Origin: Schumannella soli | GTDB lineage: Bacteria > Actinomycetota > Actinomycetes > Actinomycetales > Microbacteriaceae | Length of the DNA: 64,000 nucleotides | NCBI RefSeq assembly: GCF_006517435.1 | Contig: NZ_VHQG01000001.1 | Span: 299,385-363,384, forward strand | Direction: 5' to 3' | In this document: in pieces, positions 50,167 through 59,090 of the stretch | Layout of the letters: every line of letters begins with the position of its first letter | Position numbering within the stretch: the first letter of the stretch is position 1 | The notes under the pieces: model-generated | What the model was told of the DNA's origin: nothing | The model's input: the letters and a program-made list of their open reading frames with translations, nothing else | Databases searched by the model: none | Translations under genes and position numbers: made by a program

Positions 50167-51969
50167 ATGCTCGACACCCTGATCGCCGGCCTGCTCCGAG
50201 GGAACATCTACGCCCTCGGAGCGGTCGGCATCTCGCTCGTCTTCGGCGTCATGAACGTCGTCAACTTCGCGCAGTTCTCGTTCTTCGGGCTCGGCGCGAT
50301 GCTCGCCTGGTTCGGCATCGTCAAGCTCGGCCTGCCGTTCTGGCTGGCGCTGCCGCTCGTGCTCGTCATGTGCGCGGGGTTCGGCCTGCTGACCAACGTC
50401 GCCGTCGTGCGGCCGCTCGCGAAGTACCTGCCGCTCGCGGCGATGCTGTCGACCTTCGCGGTGTCGCAGATCCTCGACAACGCCTCGCAGGTCGCCTTCG
50501 GCGCGAACTTCCGCGCCTTCCCCAAGGTGCTGCCGACCTCGAACTTCCGCGTCGGCAACCTCGCCTTCGGCACCTCCGACCTCGTGATGCTCGGCATCAC
50601 GATCGTCGTGATGGTGACGATGTCGCTGTTCCTCAAGTACGGCCGGATCGGCCGGGCGATCCGCGCGACCTCGCAGGATCAGGAGGCGGCGCTGCAGGTC
50701 GGCATCCCCGTCGCCGGGGTGCAGCACGTCTCCTTCGTGATCGCCTCGGCGCTCGGCGGCCTCGCGGGCGTGTTCATCGCCCTCTACGTCGGCGTCGCGA
50801 ATCCCTCGTCCGGTCTCGAGACCGGGCTCGTCGCCTTCGTCGCGGCGACGCTCGGCGGGCTCGGCTCGCTCGTCGGCGCCGTCATCGGCGGCTTCGTGCT
50901 CGGCGTGCTCGAGGCCTTCGGCATCCACTTCTTCGGCGACACCGCCCGCGAGATCATCGTCTTCGCGGTGCTCATCATCGTGCTGATCGTGCGGCCCGGC
51001 GGGCTGCTCGGGCGGGTGCCGCTCATCTCGAGCGAGCCGCTCACGGGCACCTTCCTCGGCCGCGGTCGGCCGTTCCGCATCCCGAAGTGGGTGTGGCCGA
51101 TCGCCCTCGTGATCGCGGCCGTCGTGGTGCCGCTCGTCGGCGGCGACTACGTGCTCACCACCGGAACCCAGGTGCTGATCTACGCGACCATCGGCGCCGG
51201 CTTCACCCTCACCGCGGGGCAGGCGGGCGTGCTCGCGCTCGGCCAGGCCGGCCCGATCGCGATCGGCGCCTACAGCTCGGCGCTGCTGACGACCGTCGTG
51301 CACCTGCCGTTCTGGGTCGCGCTGCCGGTGTCGGGGCTCATCGCCGCGATCATCGCCTCGATCCTGTCGTCGCCGATCTGGGGCGTGAAGGGGCACTACA
51401 TCTCGATCGCGACGCTCGGCGTCGGCACCGTGATCGTGGCCGTCATCCAGCTCGTGTTCCCGCAGGGCATCTACGGCATCCCCTTTCCCGACTGGTTCGG
51501 CACCCCGCTGACCTCGCCGCTCGCCTACTACCTGATCGACCTCGGCGTGCTCGTGATCACGCTCGTGGTGATGTGGCGCATCCGCCGCTCGCACCTCGGC
51601 AAGGTCATCGCCTCGGTCGGCAGCGACGAGACGGCCGCGGTCGCCTCGGGCGTGCGCGCCCGCGACTACAAGGCGCTCGCCTTCGCGGTGTCGGCGTTCT
51701 TCGCCGGCGTCGGCGGCTCGCTGCTCGCGCACCAGTACACCTACATCGACCCGACGATCTTCACGACGCTCATGTCGCTGCTCGTCGTCACGATCGTCAT
51801 CATGGGCGGCGTCAACCTGCCCTACGGCGCCGTGCTCGGGTCGATCGTGCTGATCGGCGCGATGGAGCTGCTGCGCTTCACGCCCGAGCTGCGCATCATC
51901 GTCTACGGCCTCGTGCTGATCCTCGTGGTGAGGTTCCGGCCGGGCGGACTGCTGGTGAGGAACTCATGA
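50167..51969 (+). CDS. Fused LivH-LivM type ABC permease
   Basis: A 600-residue membrane protein holding both permease halves. Residues 1-285 are LivH-like (GLLRGNIYALGAVGISLVFG; GLGSLVGAVIGGFVLGVLE); residues about 300-600 are LivM-like (FTLTAGQAGVLALGQAGPI; MGGVNLPYGAVLGS). Normally these are separate genes; the fusion fixes a 1:1 channel. Starts 20 bp after the binding-protein stop and overlaps the LivG start by 4 bp. Confidence 0.93.
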   Translation: MLDTLIAGLLRGNIYALGAVGISLVFGVMNVVNFAQFSFFGLGAMLAWFGIVKLGLPFWLALPLVLVMCAGFGLLTNVAVVRPLAKYLPLAAMLSTFAVSQILDNASQVAFGANFRAFPKVLPTSNFRVGNLAFGTSDLVMLGITIVVMVTMSLFLKYGRIGRAIRATSQDQEAALQVGIPVAGVQHVSFVIASALGGLAGVFIALYVGVANPSSGLETGLVAFVAATLGGLGSLVGAVIGGFVLGVLEAFGIHFFGDTAREIIVFAVLIIVLIVRPGGLLGRVPLISSEPLTGTFLGRGRPFRIPKWVWPIALVIAAVVVPLVGGDYVLTTGTQVLIYATIGAGFTLTAGQAGVLALGQAGPIAIGAYSSALLTTVVHLPFWVALPVSGLIAAIIASILSSPIWGVKGHYISIATLGVGTVIVAVIQLVFPQGIYGIPFPDWFGTPLTSPLAYYLIDLGVLVITLVVMWRIRRSHLGKVIASVGSDETAAVASGVRARDYKALAFAVSAFFAGVGGSLLAHQYTYIDPTIFTTLMSLLVVTIVIMGGVNLPYGAVLGSIVLIGAMELLRFTPELRIIVYGLVLILVVRFRPGGLLVRNS

Positions 51970-52976
51970 GCGAGAACACTGCTGCGGGCGCTCCGGCCTC
52001 GGGCGAGACCTCGGTCGAGGTGGATGCGGCGACCGCCGCGACGTCGGATGCCCTGCTCAGCGTCGAGGGCCTCGAGCGCCACTTCGACGGCGTGCGCGCG
52101 GTCGACGGCGTGAGCTTCACGGTCGCGCCGCACGAGGTGGTCTCGATCATCGGGCCGAACGGCTCGGGCAAGACGACGACGCTCAACCTGGTCAGCGGCG
52201 CCCTGCGCGCGGGTGCCGGCACGATCTCGCTCGAGGGCCGCCGCATCGACCACGCCGATCCGGCGCGTATCGCGGAGGAGGGCGTCGCCCGCACCTTCCA
52301 GAACGGCCGCGTCTTCGCGACCCTCTCGGTGCGCGACAACGTCGAGGTCGGGCTGCACTCCACGCTCACCGCGAGCCGGCCCTTCCGCCGGCTGTCGCGG
52401 CTCTTCCTGCTGCGGTGGATCCCGTTGCTCGGCGAGCTGTTCATCGCGATCATCGGCACGCCCGCATCCCGCCGCGAGCAGAAGCAGATCGACGCCCGCG
52501 TCGAGAGCGAGGTGCAGCGCTTCGAGGCCCGCCTCGGTCCGCGCCGCGACGACCCCGCCTACTCGCTCAGCTACGCCAACCGCCGTCGCACCGAGATCGC
52601 CCGCGCGCTCGCCCTGCAGCCGAAGCTGCTGCTGCTCGACGAGCCGACCGCGGGCATGAACCAGTCGGAGACCGCCGAGGTGCTCGAGCAGCTGCTGCAG
52701 CTCAAGGCCGACGGCCAGGCGATCCTGCTCGTCGAGCACAAGCTCGACCTGGTCATGACGGTCAGCGATCGGGTGATCGTGATGGATGGCGGCCGCATCA
52801 TCGCCGAGGGTGCGCCGCAGACCGTGCGCCACGATCCGGCCGTGATCGAGGCGTACCTCGGGCGCCGGCGCGGGCTCGGCGGCGCGACCGACGACGTCGT
52901 GGCGAGCGCGGCGCCGGCCGACGAGACGCCCGCCGCGACCACCGGCGACGCCGCGACCGGAGAGGACGAGGCATGA
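51966..52976 (+). CDS. LivG-type ABC ATP-binding protein
   Basis: 336 residues. After a 30-residue variable N-terminus the ATPase has Walker A GPNGSGKTT, Q-loop ARTFQNGRVF, a signature-region YANRRRTEIARAL (degenerate relative to LSGGQ, common in LivG relatives), Walker B LLLDEPTAGMN and H-loop LLVEHKLDLVM. An insertion with a hydrophobic stretch (LLRWIPLLGELFIAIIG) lies in the helical domain, as in LivG. The C-terminal 35 residues are Ala/Thr-rich. Coupled to both neighbours by ATGA overlaps. Confidence 0.92.
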   Translation: MSENTAAGAPASGETSVEVDAATAATSDALLSVEGLERHFDGVRAVDGVSFTVAPHEVVSIIGPNGSGKTTTLNLVSGALRAGAGTISLEGRRIDHADPARIAEEGVARTFQNGRVFATLSVRDNVEVGLHSTLTASRPFRRLSRLFLLRWIPLLGELFIAIIGTPASRREQKQIDARVESEVQRFEARLGPRRDDPAYSLSYANRRRTEIARALALQPKLLLLDEPTAGMNQSETAEVLEQLLQLKADGQAILLVEHKLDLVMTVSDRVIVMDGGRIIAEGAPQTVRHDPAVIEAYLGRRRGLGGATDDVVASAAPADETPAATTGDAATGEDEA

Positions 52977-53725
52977 GCGCCCTGCTCGAGCTCGACGACG
53001 TGCACGTCTACTACGGGCCCTTCCACGCGCTGCGCGGCAACACCCTCACGGTCGGCGAGGGCGAGATCGTCTCGCTGCTCGGCGGCAACGCGAGCGGCAA
53101 GTCGACCACGATGAAGACGATCCTCGGGCTCGTGAAGCCGAAGGGCGGAACCGTGCGCTTCGACGGACGGGATGTGACGCACGCCTCGACCCGCCAGCGC
53201 GTCGTCGCCGGCATCGCCTCCGTGCCCGAGGCGCGGCGCGTGTTCCCGCAGATGACGGTCGACGAGAACCTGCTCGCCGGGGCGTTCACCCGCAAGGACC
53301 GCGCCGGCATCCAGGAGGACCTCGAACGCATCCGCGAGCACTTCCCGCGCCTCGCCGAGCGCCGACGCCAGGAGGCCGGCACGCTCTCCGGCGGCGAGCA
53401 GCAGATGCTCGCCTTCGGCCGCGCGCTCATGAGCCGCCCGCGCCTGATCTGCATGGACGAGCCGACCATGGGCCTCTCCCCCAAGCTCGTCGACCAGGTG
53501 CTCGACGAGATCGCGCGCATCAACCGCGAGCTCGGCGTCGCCGTGCTGCTCGTCGAGCAGCAGGCCGAGCTGGCGCTCTCGATCGCGTCGCGCGGCTACG
53601 TGCTCGCCTCCGGCGAGATCGTGCTGCAGGGCGGATCGCGCGAGCTGCTCGACGATCCCGAGATCCAGGTCGCGTACCTGGGCAAGGCGACGGACACCGC
53701 CGCAGAAAGCGACACCACCGCATGA
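52973..53725 (+). CDS. LivF-type ABC ATP-binding protein
   Basis: 250 residues, normal LivF length. Walker A GGNASGKST (the usual NGAG changed to NASG), LivF hallmark IASVPEARRVFPQMTVDENL, signature LSGGEQQMLAFGRAL, Walker B LICMDEPTMGLSP and H-loop VLLVEQQAELAL. Overlaps LivG and the following monooxygenase gene by 4 bp each, tying transport and oxidation genes into one translational chain. Confidence 0.93.
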   Translation: MSALLELDDVHVYYGPFHALRGNTLTVGEGEIVSLLGGNASGKSTTMKTILGLVKPKGGTVRFDGRDVTHASTRQRVVAGIASVPEARRVFPQMTVDENLLAGAFTRKDRAGIQEDLERIREHFPRLAERRRQEAGTLSGGEQQMLAFGRALMSRPRLICMDEPTMGLSPKLVDQVLDEIARINRELGVAVLLVEQQAELALSIASRGYVLASGEIVLQGGSRELLDDPEIQVAYLGKATDTAAESDTTA

Positions 53726-54726
53726 CATTCCGACTCGGATTCTTCACCCGCCTGCTCGACGACGTCGCGCCGGTCGACCGCTACCGCAACGCGATCGCCC
53801 AGTTCGTGCGCGCGGAAGAGCTCGGCTTCGACACCGCCTGGGTGGCGCAGCACCACTTCCACGGCGACGAGGGCGGACTCCCCTCGCCCTTCGTCGTGCT
53901 GGCGCAGGCCGCCGCGAAGACCTCGCGCATCCGCCTCGCGACGGGCATCGTGACGCTGCCCCTGGAGGCGCCGATCCGGGTGGCCGAGGATGCGGCGGTG
54001 CTGTCGCTGCTCTCGGGCGGACGCTTCGAGCTGGGCATCGGCTCCGGCGGAACCTCCTCGTCGTTCCCGCCCTTCGGCCACGACCCGGCTGACCGTCCCG
54101 CGATCTACGCCGCGCACAAGGAGACGCTGCTGCGCGCGCTGCGCGGTGATGTGCTGACCGACGACGGCGGGGCGCTGTATCCGCCGGCCCCGAGCTCGCT
54201 CGTCTCCGCGCTGTGGGAGGCGACCTTCTCGGCCTCGGGCGCCGCGCGCATCGGCGGCGAGGGACACGGGCTGCTGCTCTCGCGCACGCAGCCCCGGCGC
54301 GAGTACACCGGCACCGGCTCGGCCGCCGAGCAGGTCGAGATCGTCGAGGCGCACGCCGCGGCGCTGCCGACCGGGGTGCCGCAGCGGGTCATGGCGTCGC
54401 GTTCGGTGCTCGTGGTCGACGACGAGGCCGAGGGTCGCCGCCTGCGCTCCGCCGGCATCGCCGCCTCCCTCCCGCAGATCGAGAAGCTCGGCGTCGCGCT
54501 GCCGTCCGACGTCTCGGACGAGGAGGCGGCCGCCTACCTCGACCTGCACATCGGCACGGCCGAGCAGGTGATCGACTCGCTCGGCGCCGACCCGATCGTG
54601 CCGCTCGCGAGCGACGTCGTGTTCCAGCCGCATCCCGTCGACCCGCCGCACGCGGTCGTGCTGCGCTCGCTCGAGCTCATCGCCGAGCGCGTGGCGCCGG
54701 CGCTGGGCTGGGCGCCGGGCGCCTGA
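53722..54726 (+). CDS. Luciferase-like FMN-dependent monooxygenase
   Basis: A 334-residue bacterial-luciferase-fold TIM barrel: RAEELGFDTAWVAQHHFHGDEGGLPSPFV and IRLATGIVTLPLEAPIRVAEDAAVLSLLSGGRFELGIGSG (segments in residues 30-115) match the putative FMN-dependent luciferase-like monooxygenase family that occurs with CMD/AhpD genes. It would oxidise the imported compound using reduced FMN from a separate reductase. No flavin reductase lies in this operon. Confidence 0.9.
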   Translation: MTFRLGFFTRLLDDVAPVDRYRNAIAQFVRAEELGFDTAWVAQHHFHGDEGGLPSPFVVLAQAAAKTSRIRLATGIVTLPLEAPIRVAEDAAVLSLLSGGRFELGIGSGGTSSSFPPFGHDPADRPAIYAAHKETLLRALRGDVLTDDGGALYPPAPSSLVSALWEATFSASGAARIGGEGHGLLLSRTQPRREYTGTGSAAEQVEIVEAHAAALPTGVPQRVMASRSVLVVDDEAEGRRLRSAGIAASLPQIEKLGVALPSDVSDEEAAAYLDLHIGTAEQVIDSLGADPIVPLASDVVFQPHPVDPPHAVVLRSLELIAERVAPALGWAPGA

Positions 54727-54788
54727 GGCGTCGCCCGCGGCCGCATCCGCTTCCCCTTCCATCCGACCGAACCCCTCGAGAGGACCCC

Positions 54789-55397
54789 ATGACCGCCGAT
54801 GTCATCGACCACCTGGTCGGCGTGAGCGAGGGCGACAGCCTCGACGCCGTGCGCCGACAGCGTCCCGACGCGAAGGCCAACGCCCAGGCCAGCTTCGACG
54901 CGCTGTTCGACTCCGACGACCTCACCCAGGTGTCGCAGCTCGAGCGCCGCGCCGTCGCCTACTGGGCCGTCGCGCTGACGCAGAGCCCCACCGCCGGCTA
55001 CTACCGCGAGCTGCTCGCGGCGGAGCCCGCCGGTGCGAGCGCCGTCGACGGCGCCGCCCTCGCGACCGCGCTCGATGTCGCGCTCGAGGATGCCGTCACG
55101 GTCGGCCCCTACGGCGACTTCCCGGCCGGTCCGCTGTCGGTCGAGAACGTCGACGGTCTGCACTGGACGCCGAGCGACGCGCTCGCCTCCGTCGCCGGAG
55201 GGCGTCTCGCCGCGGCGCTCGCGCACACCCACCTGCTGACCTACCGTCCGCGCGATGCCTCGCAGGATGCCCTGCAGGCGCTGCTCGACGCCGGCTGGTC
55301 GACGACGGGCATCGTGACGCTGTCGCAGCTCGTGTCGTTCCTGGCCTTCCAGTCCCGCGTCGTCGCGGGTCTCACGGTGCTGAAGGGAGCCCTGTGA
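54789..55397 (+). CDS. CMD-domain protein (Avi_7170-like)
   Basis: A 202-residue protein of the carboxymuconolactone decarboxylase/AhpD-related type, starting DVIDHLVGVSEGDSLDAVRRQRP, a pattern I know from CMD-domain proteins paired with a second AhpD-like protein and an FMN monooxygenase. No CxxC is present; the partner encoded next has cysteines. The pair probably acts as one complex. ATG at 54789 after GAGAGGA. Confidence 0.82.
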   Translation: MTADVIDHLVGVSEGDSLDAVRRQRPDAKANAQASFDALFDSDDLTQVSQLERRAVAYWAVALTQSPTAGYYRELLAAEPAGASAVDGAALATALDVALEDAVTVGPYGDFPAGPLSVENVDGLHWTPSDALASVAGGRLAAALAHTHLLTYRPRDASQDALQALLDAGWSTTGIVTLSQLVSFLAFQSRVVAGLTVLKGAL

Positions 55398-56002
55398 TGA
55401 GCGAGAGCGTGCTGCGCCCCGAGAACACCGAGCCGGTCGAGTTCACGCAGGAGAACCTCGGCTGGGTGCCGTGGCTCGAGCCCTTCCCGATCGACGAGCT
55501 GACCGAGCGCCACTGGACCGGGCTCACCGACAAGGGCCGCGCGAACAGCGACTACTTCCGGCTGCTGGTGCGCGACCCCGACATCCTCGGCGCCCGCACC
55601 CGCACCGACAACGACATCTTCTACAACGAGAAGGGCGGGCTGCCGCGTGCGCTGCGCGAGCTGTCGGCGACGACGGCTTCGCGCGTCAACGGCTGCATCT
55701 TCTGCGCCTCGGTGCACTCGCGCTTCGCGACCCAGAAGTCGAAGCGCGGCGACGAGGTGCAGGCGCTGCTCGACGGCGGCGTGGATGCGGAGCAGCCGGA
55801 TGCGGCCTGGCGCGCCGTGATCGACGCCTCGGCCGCGCTGACCCGCACGCCCGGCGAGTTCGGCCCCGAGCACGTGCAGGCCCTGCGCGACGCGGGCTTC
55901 GACGACCTCGCGATCGCGGACGTCATCCACGGCGCCGCGTTCTTCAACTGGGCGAACCGGCTCATGCTGTCGCTCGGCGAGCCGACCCCGCCGGCGAGCT
56001 GA
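55397..56002 (+). CDS. Alkylhydroperoxidase-domain (AhpD-like) protein (Avi_7169-like)
   Basis: A 201-residue AhpD-fold protein. The redox motif is C-x-x-C followed by a histidine: NGCIFCASVHSRFA (near residues 100-113), as in AhpD, then a second helix bundle ending FNWANRLMLSLGEP. It probably detoxifies a peroxide or electrophile made by the monooxygenase. I choose ATG 55397, which shares TGATG with the preceding stop and follows AAGGGAG by 7 nt; a GTG at 55394 is possible. Confidence 0.88.
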   Translation: MSESVLRPENTEPVEFTQENLGWVPWLEPFPIDELTERHWTGLTDKGRANSDYFRLLVRDPDILGARTRTDNDIFYNEKGGLPRALRELSATTASRVNGCIFCASVHSRFATQKSKRGDEVQALLDGGVDAEQPDAAWRAVIDASAALTRTPGEFGPEHVQALRDAGFDDLAIADVIHGAAFFNWANRLMLSLGEPTPPAS

Positions 56003-56045
56003 GGCGCGGCGAGGCGTCCCCGAACGACCTCGATCGATCCCTGAG

Positions 56046-56076
56046 AGAGCCCCGCGGCGGACCGCCACGGGGCTCT
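56046..56076 (+). terminator. Terminator of the ABC-monooxygenase operon
   Basis: Stem AGAGCCCCG-C-GGCGG (56046-56060) with CCGCC-A-CGGGGCTCT (56062-56076), one internal mismatch, followed by TTTCT. One of the few hairpins here with a partial U-tract. Confidence 0.8.
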
Positions 56077-56094
56077 TTCTCGTTGCGCGTCCCT

Positions 56095-56152
56095 CATGTT
56101 TCAAAAACATGTGCAAAACCTATTGACGCGCTATGCCCCGGCACGGTCTGAT
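56095..56152 (+). promoter_or_regulatory. Promoter and AT-rich palindrome of the GH2 gene
   Basis: CATGTTT-CAA-AAACATG (56095-56111) has perfect 7-bp arms and is strikingly AT-rich for this genome. It precedes TTGACG (56123-56128), an 18-bp spacer and TCTGAT (56147-56152). Likely regulator site just upstream of the -35 box. Confidence 0.65.
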
Positions 56153-56196
56153 GAGCGCACATCGCCCCTCGACCAACGATGTTCGGGAGACACACC

Positions 56197-59028
56197 ATGC
56201 TCAAGCACGCCCGCTCCGTCGTCGCCGCCATCGCGGCGACCGCGAGCCTGATCGCGATCGCCGCGGCCACCCCGGCCGTCGCCGCGATCACACCGAAGAC
56301 CCCACCGCTCACCACGCCCTGGACCTCCCAGGTCTCGACCACGAACCCCCTGCCCGAATACCCCCGCCCGCAGATGACTCGCCCCGACTGGCAGTCGCTC
56401 AACGGCGAGTGGGAGTTCCTCAACCCCGCGACCGCCGCCGACGGCAGCGTCAACCGCAACGCCGCCCCGCCGATCGGCCAGACCCTGCCCGAGCGCGTGC
56501 TCGTGCCGTACCCGATCGAATCGGCCCTGTCGGGCATCCAGCGCAACGACAACCGCGACCTCATGTTCTACCGTCGCGCCTTCACGGTCCCCGCCGGCTG
56601 GAGCGGCCGCAACGTGCAGCTGCACTTCGGCGCCGTCGACTACGAGGCCACCGTCTGGGTCAACGGCACCCAGGTCGCCTTCCACCGCGGCGGCTACGAC
56701 CGCTTCGAGACCGACATCACCTCGGCGCTGCGCTCCGGCAGCAACGAGATCATCGTGCGCGTCTACGACCCGACCGACGGGCGCGGCGAGAAGCAGCCCA
56801 TCGGCAAGCAGGTGAACAACCCCAGCGGCATCTTCTACACGCCGTCGTCGGGCATCTGGCAGACGGTCTGGATGGAGCCGACCGCGGCATCCTCGATCTA
56901 CTCCGTCGACATCACGCCGAACATCCAGAACAGCACCGCGAAGGTGAAGGTCTTCACCCGCGGCAACGTCTCCGGGTACAGCGTGCTCGCCGAGGCGATG
57001 AACGGCACGACCGTCGTCGGCACCGCCTCCGGCGGCTTCACCGAGTTCACCGTGCCGGTGCCGAACGCCCGGTGGTGGTCGCCCGACGACCCCTTCCTCT
57101 ACAACCTGCGGGTGTCGCTGAAGAACGCCTCGGGCGCGAACGTCGACCAGGTCGTGAACTACTTCGGCATGCGCGAGGTCGGCACGAAGATGATCAACGG
57201 CGTGCTGCGGCCGACGCTCAACGGGCAGTTCGTCTTCCAGATCGGCACGCTCGACCAGGGCTTCTGGCCCGACGGGCTCTACACGGCGCCGACGGATGCG
57301 GCGCTCGCCTCCGACCTGCAGAAGCACAAGGACCTCGGCTTCAACATGGTGCGCAAGCACATCAAGGTCGAGCCGGCGCGCTGGTACTACTGGGCGGATC
57401 GGCTCGGGCTGCTGGTCTGGCAGGACATCCCCTCGACGCAGGCCTTCGAGCACAACCGCACCGCGGCGCAGACGGCCGAGTTCGAGTCGGAGGCCCGCGA
57501 GATCATCGACGAGCACCGCTTCTCGCCCGCGGTCATCACCTACGTGCCGTTCAACGAGGGCTGGGGCGAGTGGAACCTCGCCGACACCACCCGCGTCGCG
57601 AGCTCTCTCAAGCAGTACGACCCGAGTCGTCTGCTCAACGCGCACAGCGGCTACAACTGCTGCGACTCGAAGGGCGACCCGAACACGGGCGACATCCTCG
57701 ACTGGCACATCTACACCGGGCCGGATGCGCCCCTCCCGACCTCGACGCGGGTGTCGGTGCTGGGTGAGTTCGGCGGGCTCGGACTCCGCACGCCGGGGCA
57801 CGAGTACAGTCGCGACGGCAACTTCTTCGCCTACGAGCAGATGTCGAGCGCCGCGCAGCTCAACGACCGCTACACCGGCATGGTGCGCGACGTGAAGCAG
57901 CTCATGACGACGAAGGGCGTCTCGGCGTACGTGTACACCGAGATCACGGATGTGGAGGGCGAGTACAACGGCCTCTTCACCTACGACCGGCGCGTGCAGA
58001 AGGTCGACACGAATCTGCTGCGCGCGGCGCACGCCGACCTGATCGCCGCATCCCGGGCCCAGAACTCGCCCGTGCAACTGACGGTGGGTCACACGCGCTC
58101 GTTCAAGGTGACGACGCCGGGCTACACCGACCGGTACCTGCGCCACGCGGACTCCCTCGGACGCACCGACGTCATCTCGACGGCGAGCGCCGACGTCGCC
58201 CGGCAGGACGCGTCGTTCCGCACCGTCGCGGGCCTCGGGGATGCGCGCTGCTACTCCTTCGAGTCGGTCGACTACCCGGGCAAGTACCTGCGTCACTCGG
58301 CGGGCCGGGTGCGCATCGACTCCGATACCGGCGGGTCGTTCGCGGCCGACGCGACCTGGTGCGCCCGCACCGGGCTCGCGGCCGGCGGCACCTCCTTCGA
58401 GTCGCTGAACTTCCCCGGCTCGTACCTGCGCCACTACGCCGAGAACGTGTACCTCGCGCGCAGCGGCGGCGCGAACGCCTGGGACACGGCGACTGGCTTC
58501 GCCGCCGACGCGACCTGGGACGTGAGCGGTGCGGCGCTCTGGCGCAGCTCGGTGCAGCTGCCGGTGGATGCGCGGCGTTCTCTGCAGGCGACCACCTGGG
58601 GTCTGACGAACCGCTACGTCCGGCACGCGAACGATCTCGCCAGCACCGAGGTCGTCGACGGCGGCAGCAGCGCGACGCTGAAGGCGGATGCGACCTTCAC
58701 GATCCGCCGCGGCCTCGCCGACTCGTCGTGCTACTCCTTCGAGTCGGTCAACTACCCGGGCCGGTTCCTGCGGCACGCCGACAGCCGGCTGCGCATCGCG
58801 AATGACGACGGCACGGCGCTGATGCGGGCCGACGCGACCTGGTGCGCGCGACCCGGGTTGAACAACACGGGCGTAAGCCTCGAGTCGTACAACTTCGCGG
58901 GCTCGTTCGTGCGGCACTTCGACGCCGGCGTCTGGCGGGCGAGCGGGGCGGGCTCGAGCGGGTTCGACCGGCCGCAGGCTCTCGCCGCGGACAGCAGCTG
59001 GACGATCGCGGCCCCGTGGGCGCCGTGA
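56197..59028 (+). CDS. Secreted GH2-family glycosidase with two AbfB (CBM42-like) domains
   Basis: 943 residues. Signal peptide ends near residue 29 (TPAVA). The sandwich domain (NRDLMFYRRAFTVPAGW, AVDYEATVWVNGTQVAFHRGGYDRF) and TIM barrel carry the GH2 catalytic pair: acid/base E454 (VPFNEGWGEW) and nucleophile E524 (VLGEFGGLG). Residues about 640-940 are two beta-trefoil AbfB domains, each with three repeats of the type CYSFESVDYPGKYLRH, which bind arabinofuranose side chains. Probable substrate is an arabinose-decorated plant polysaccharide. ATG 56197 preferred, after CGGGAGA. Confidence 0.9.
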   Translation: MLKHARSVVAAIAATASLIAIAAATPAVAAITPKTPPLTTPWTSQVSTTNPLPEYPRPQMTRPDWQSLNGEWEFLNPATAADGSVNRNAAPPIGQTLPERVLVPYPIESALSGIQRNDNRDLMFYRRAFTVPAGWSGRNVQLHFGAVDYEATVWVNGTQVAFHRGGYDRFETDITSALRSGSNEIIVRVYDPTDGRGEKQPIGKQVNNPSGIFYTPSSGIWQTVWMEPTAASSIYSVDITPNIQNSTAKVKVFTRGNVSGYSVLAEAMNGTTVVGTASGGFTEFTVPVPNARWWSPDDPFLYNLRVSLKNASGANVDQVVNYFGMREVGTKMINGVLRPTLNGQFVFQIGTLDQGFWPDGLYTAPTDAALASDLQKHKDLGFNMVRKHIKVEPARWYYWADRLGLLVWQDIPSTQAFEHNRTAAQTAEFESEAREIIDEHRFSPAVITYVPFNEGWGEWNLADTTRVASSLKQYDPSRLLNAHSGYNCCDSKGDPNTGDILDWHIYTGPDAPLPTSTRVSVLGEFGGLGLRTPGHEYSRDGNFFAYEQMSSAAQLNDRYTGMVRDVKQLMTTKGVSAYVYTEITDVEGEYNGLFTYDRRVQKVDTNLLRAAHADLIAASRAQNSPVQLTVGHTRSFKVTTPGYTDRYLRHADSLGRTDVISTASADVARQDASFRTVAGLGDARCYSFESVDYPGKYLRHSAGRVRIDSDTGGSFAADATWCARTGLAAGGTSFESLNFPGSYLRHYAENVYLARSGGANAWDTATGFAADATWDVSGAALWRSSVQLPVDARRSLQATTWGLTNRYVRHANDLASTEVVDGGSSATLKADATFTIRRGLADSSCYSFESVNYPGRFLRHADSRLRIANDDGTALMRADATWCARPGLNNTGVSLESYNFAGSFVRHFDAGVWRASGAGSSGFDRPQALAADSSWTIAAPWAP

Positions 59029-59047
59029 TCTGAACTCCGGTTCGAGA

Positions 59048-59090
59048 CCGGAAGCCCCGTCGCGCGCTCAAGCGCGGGCGGGCCTTCCGG
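59048..59090. terminator. Putative bidirectional terminator between GH2 and DUF6999 genes
   Basis: CCGGAAG (59048-59054) and CTTCCGG (59084-59090) close a long imperfect stem through CCCG/CGGG pairs. It overlaps the last codons of the minus-strand DUF6999-like gene. Confidence 0.5.
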
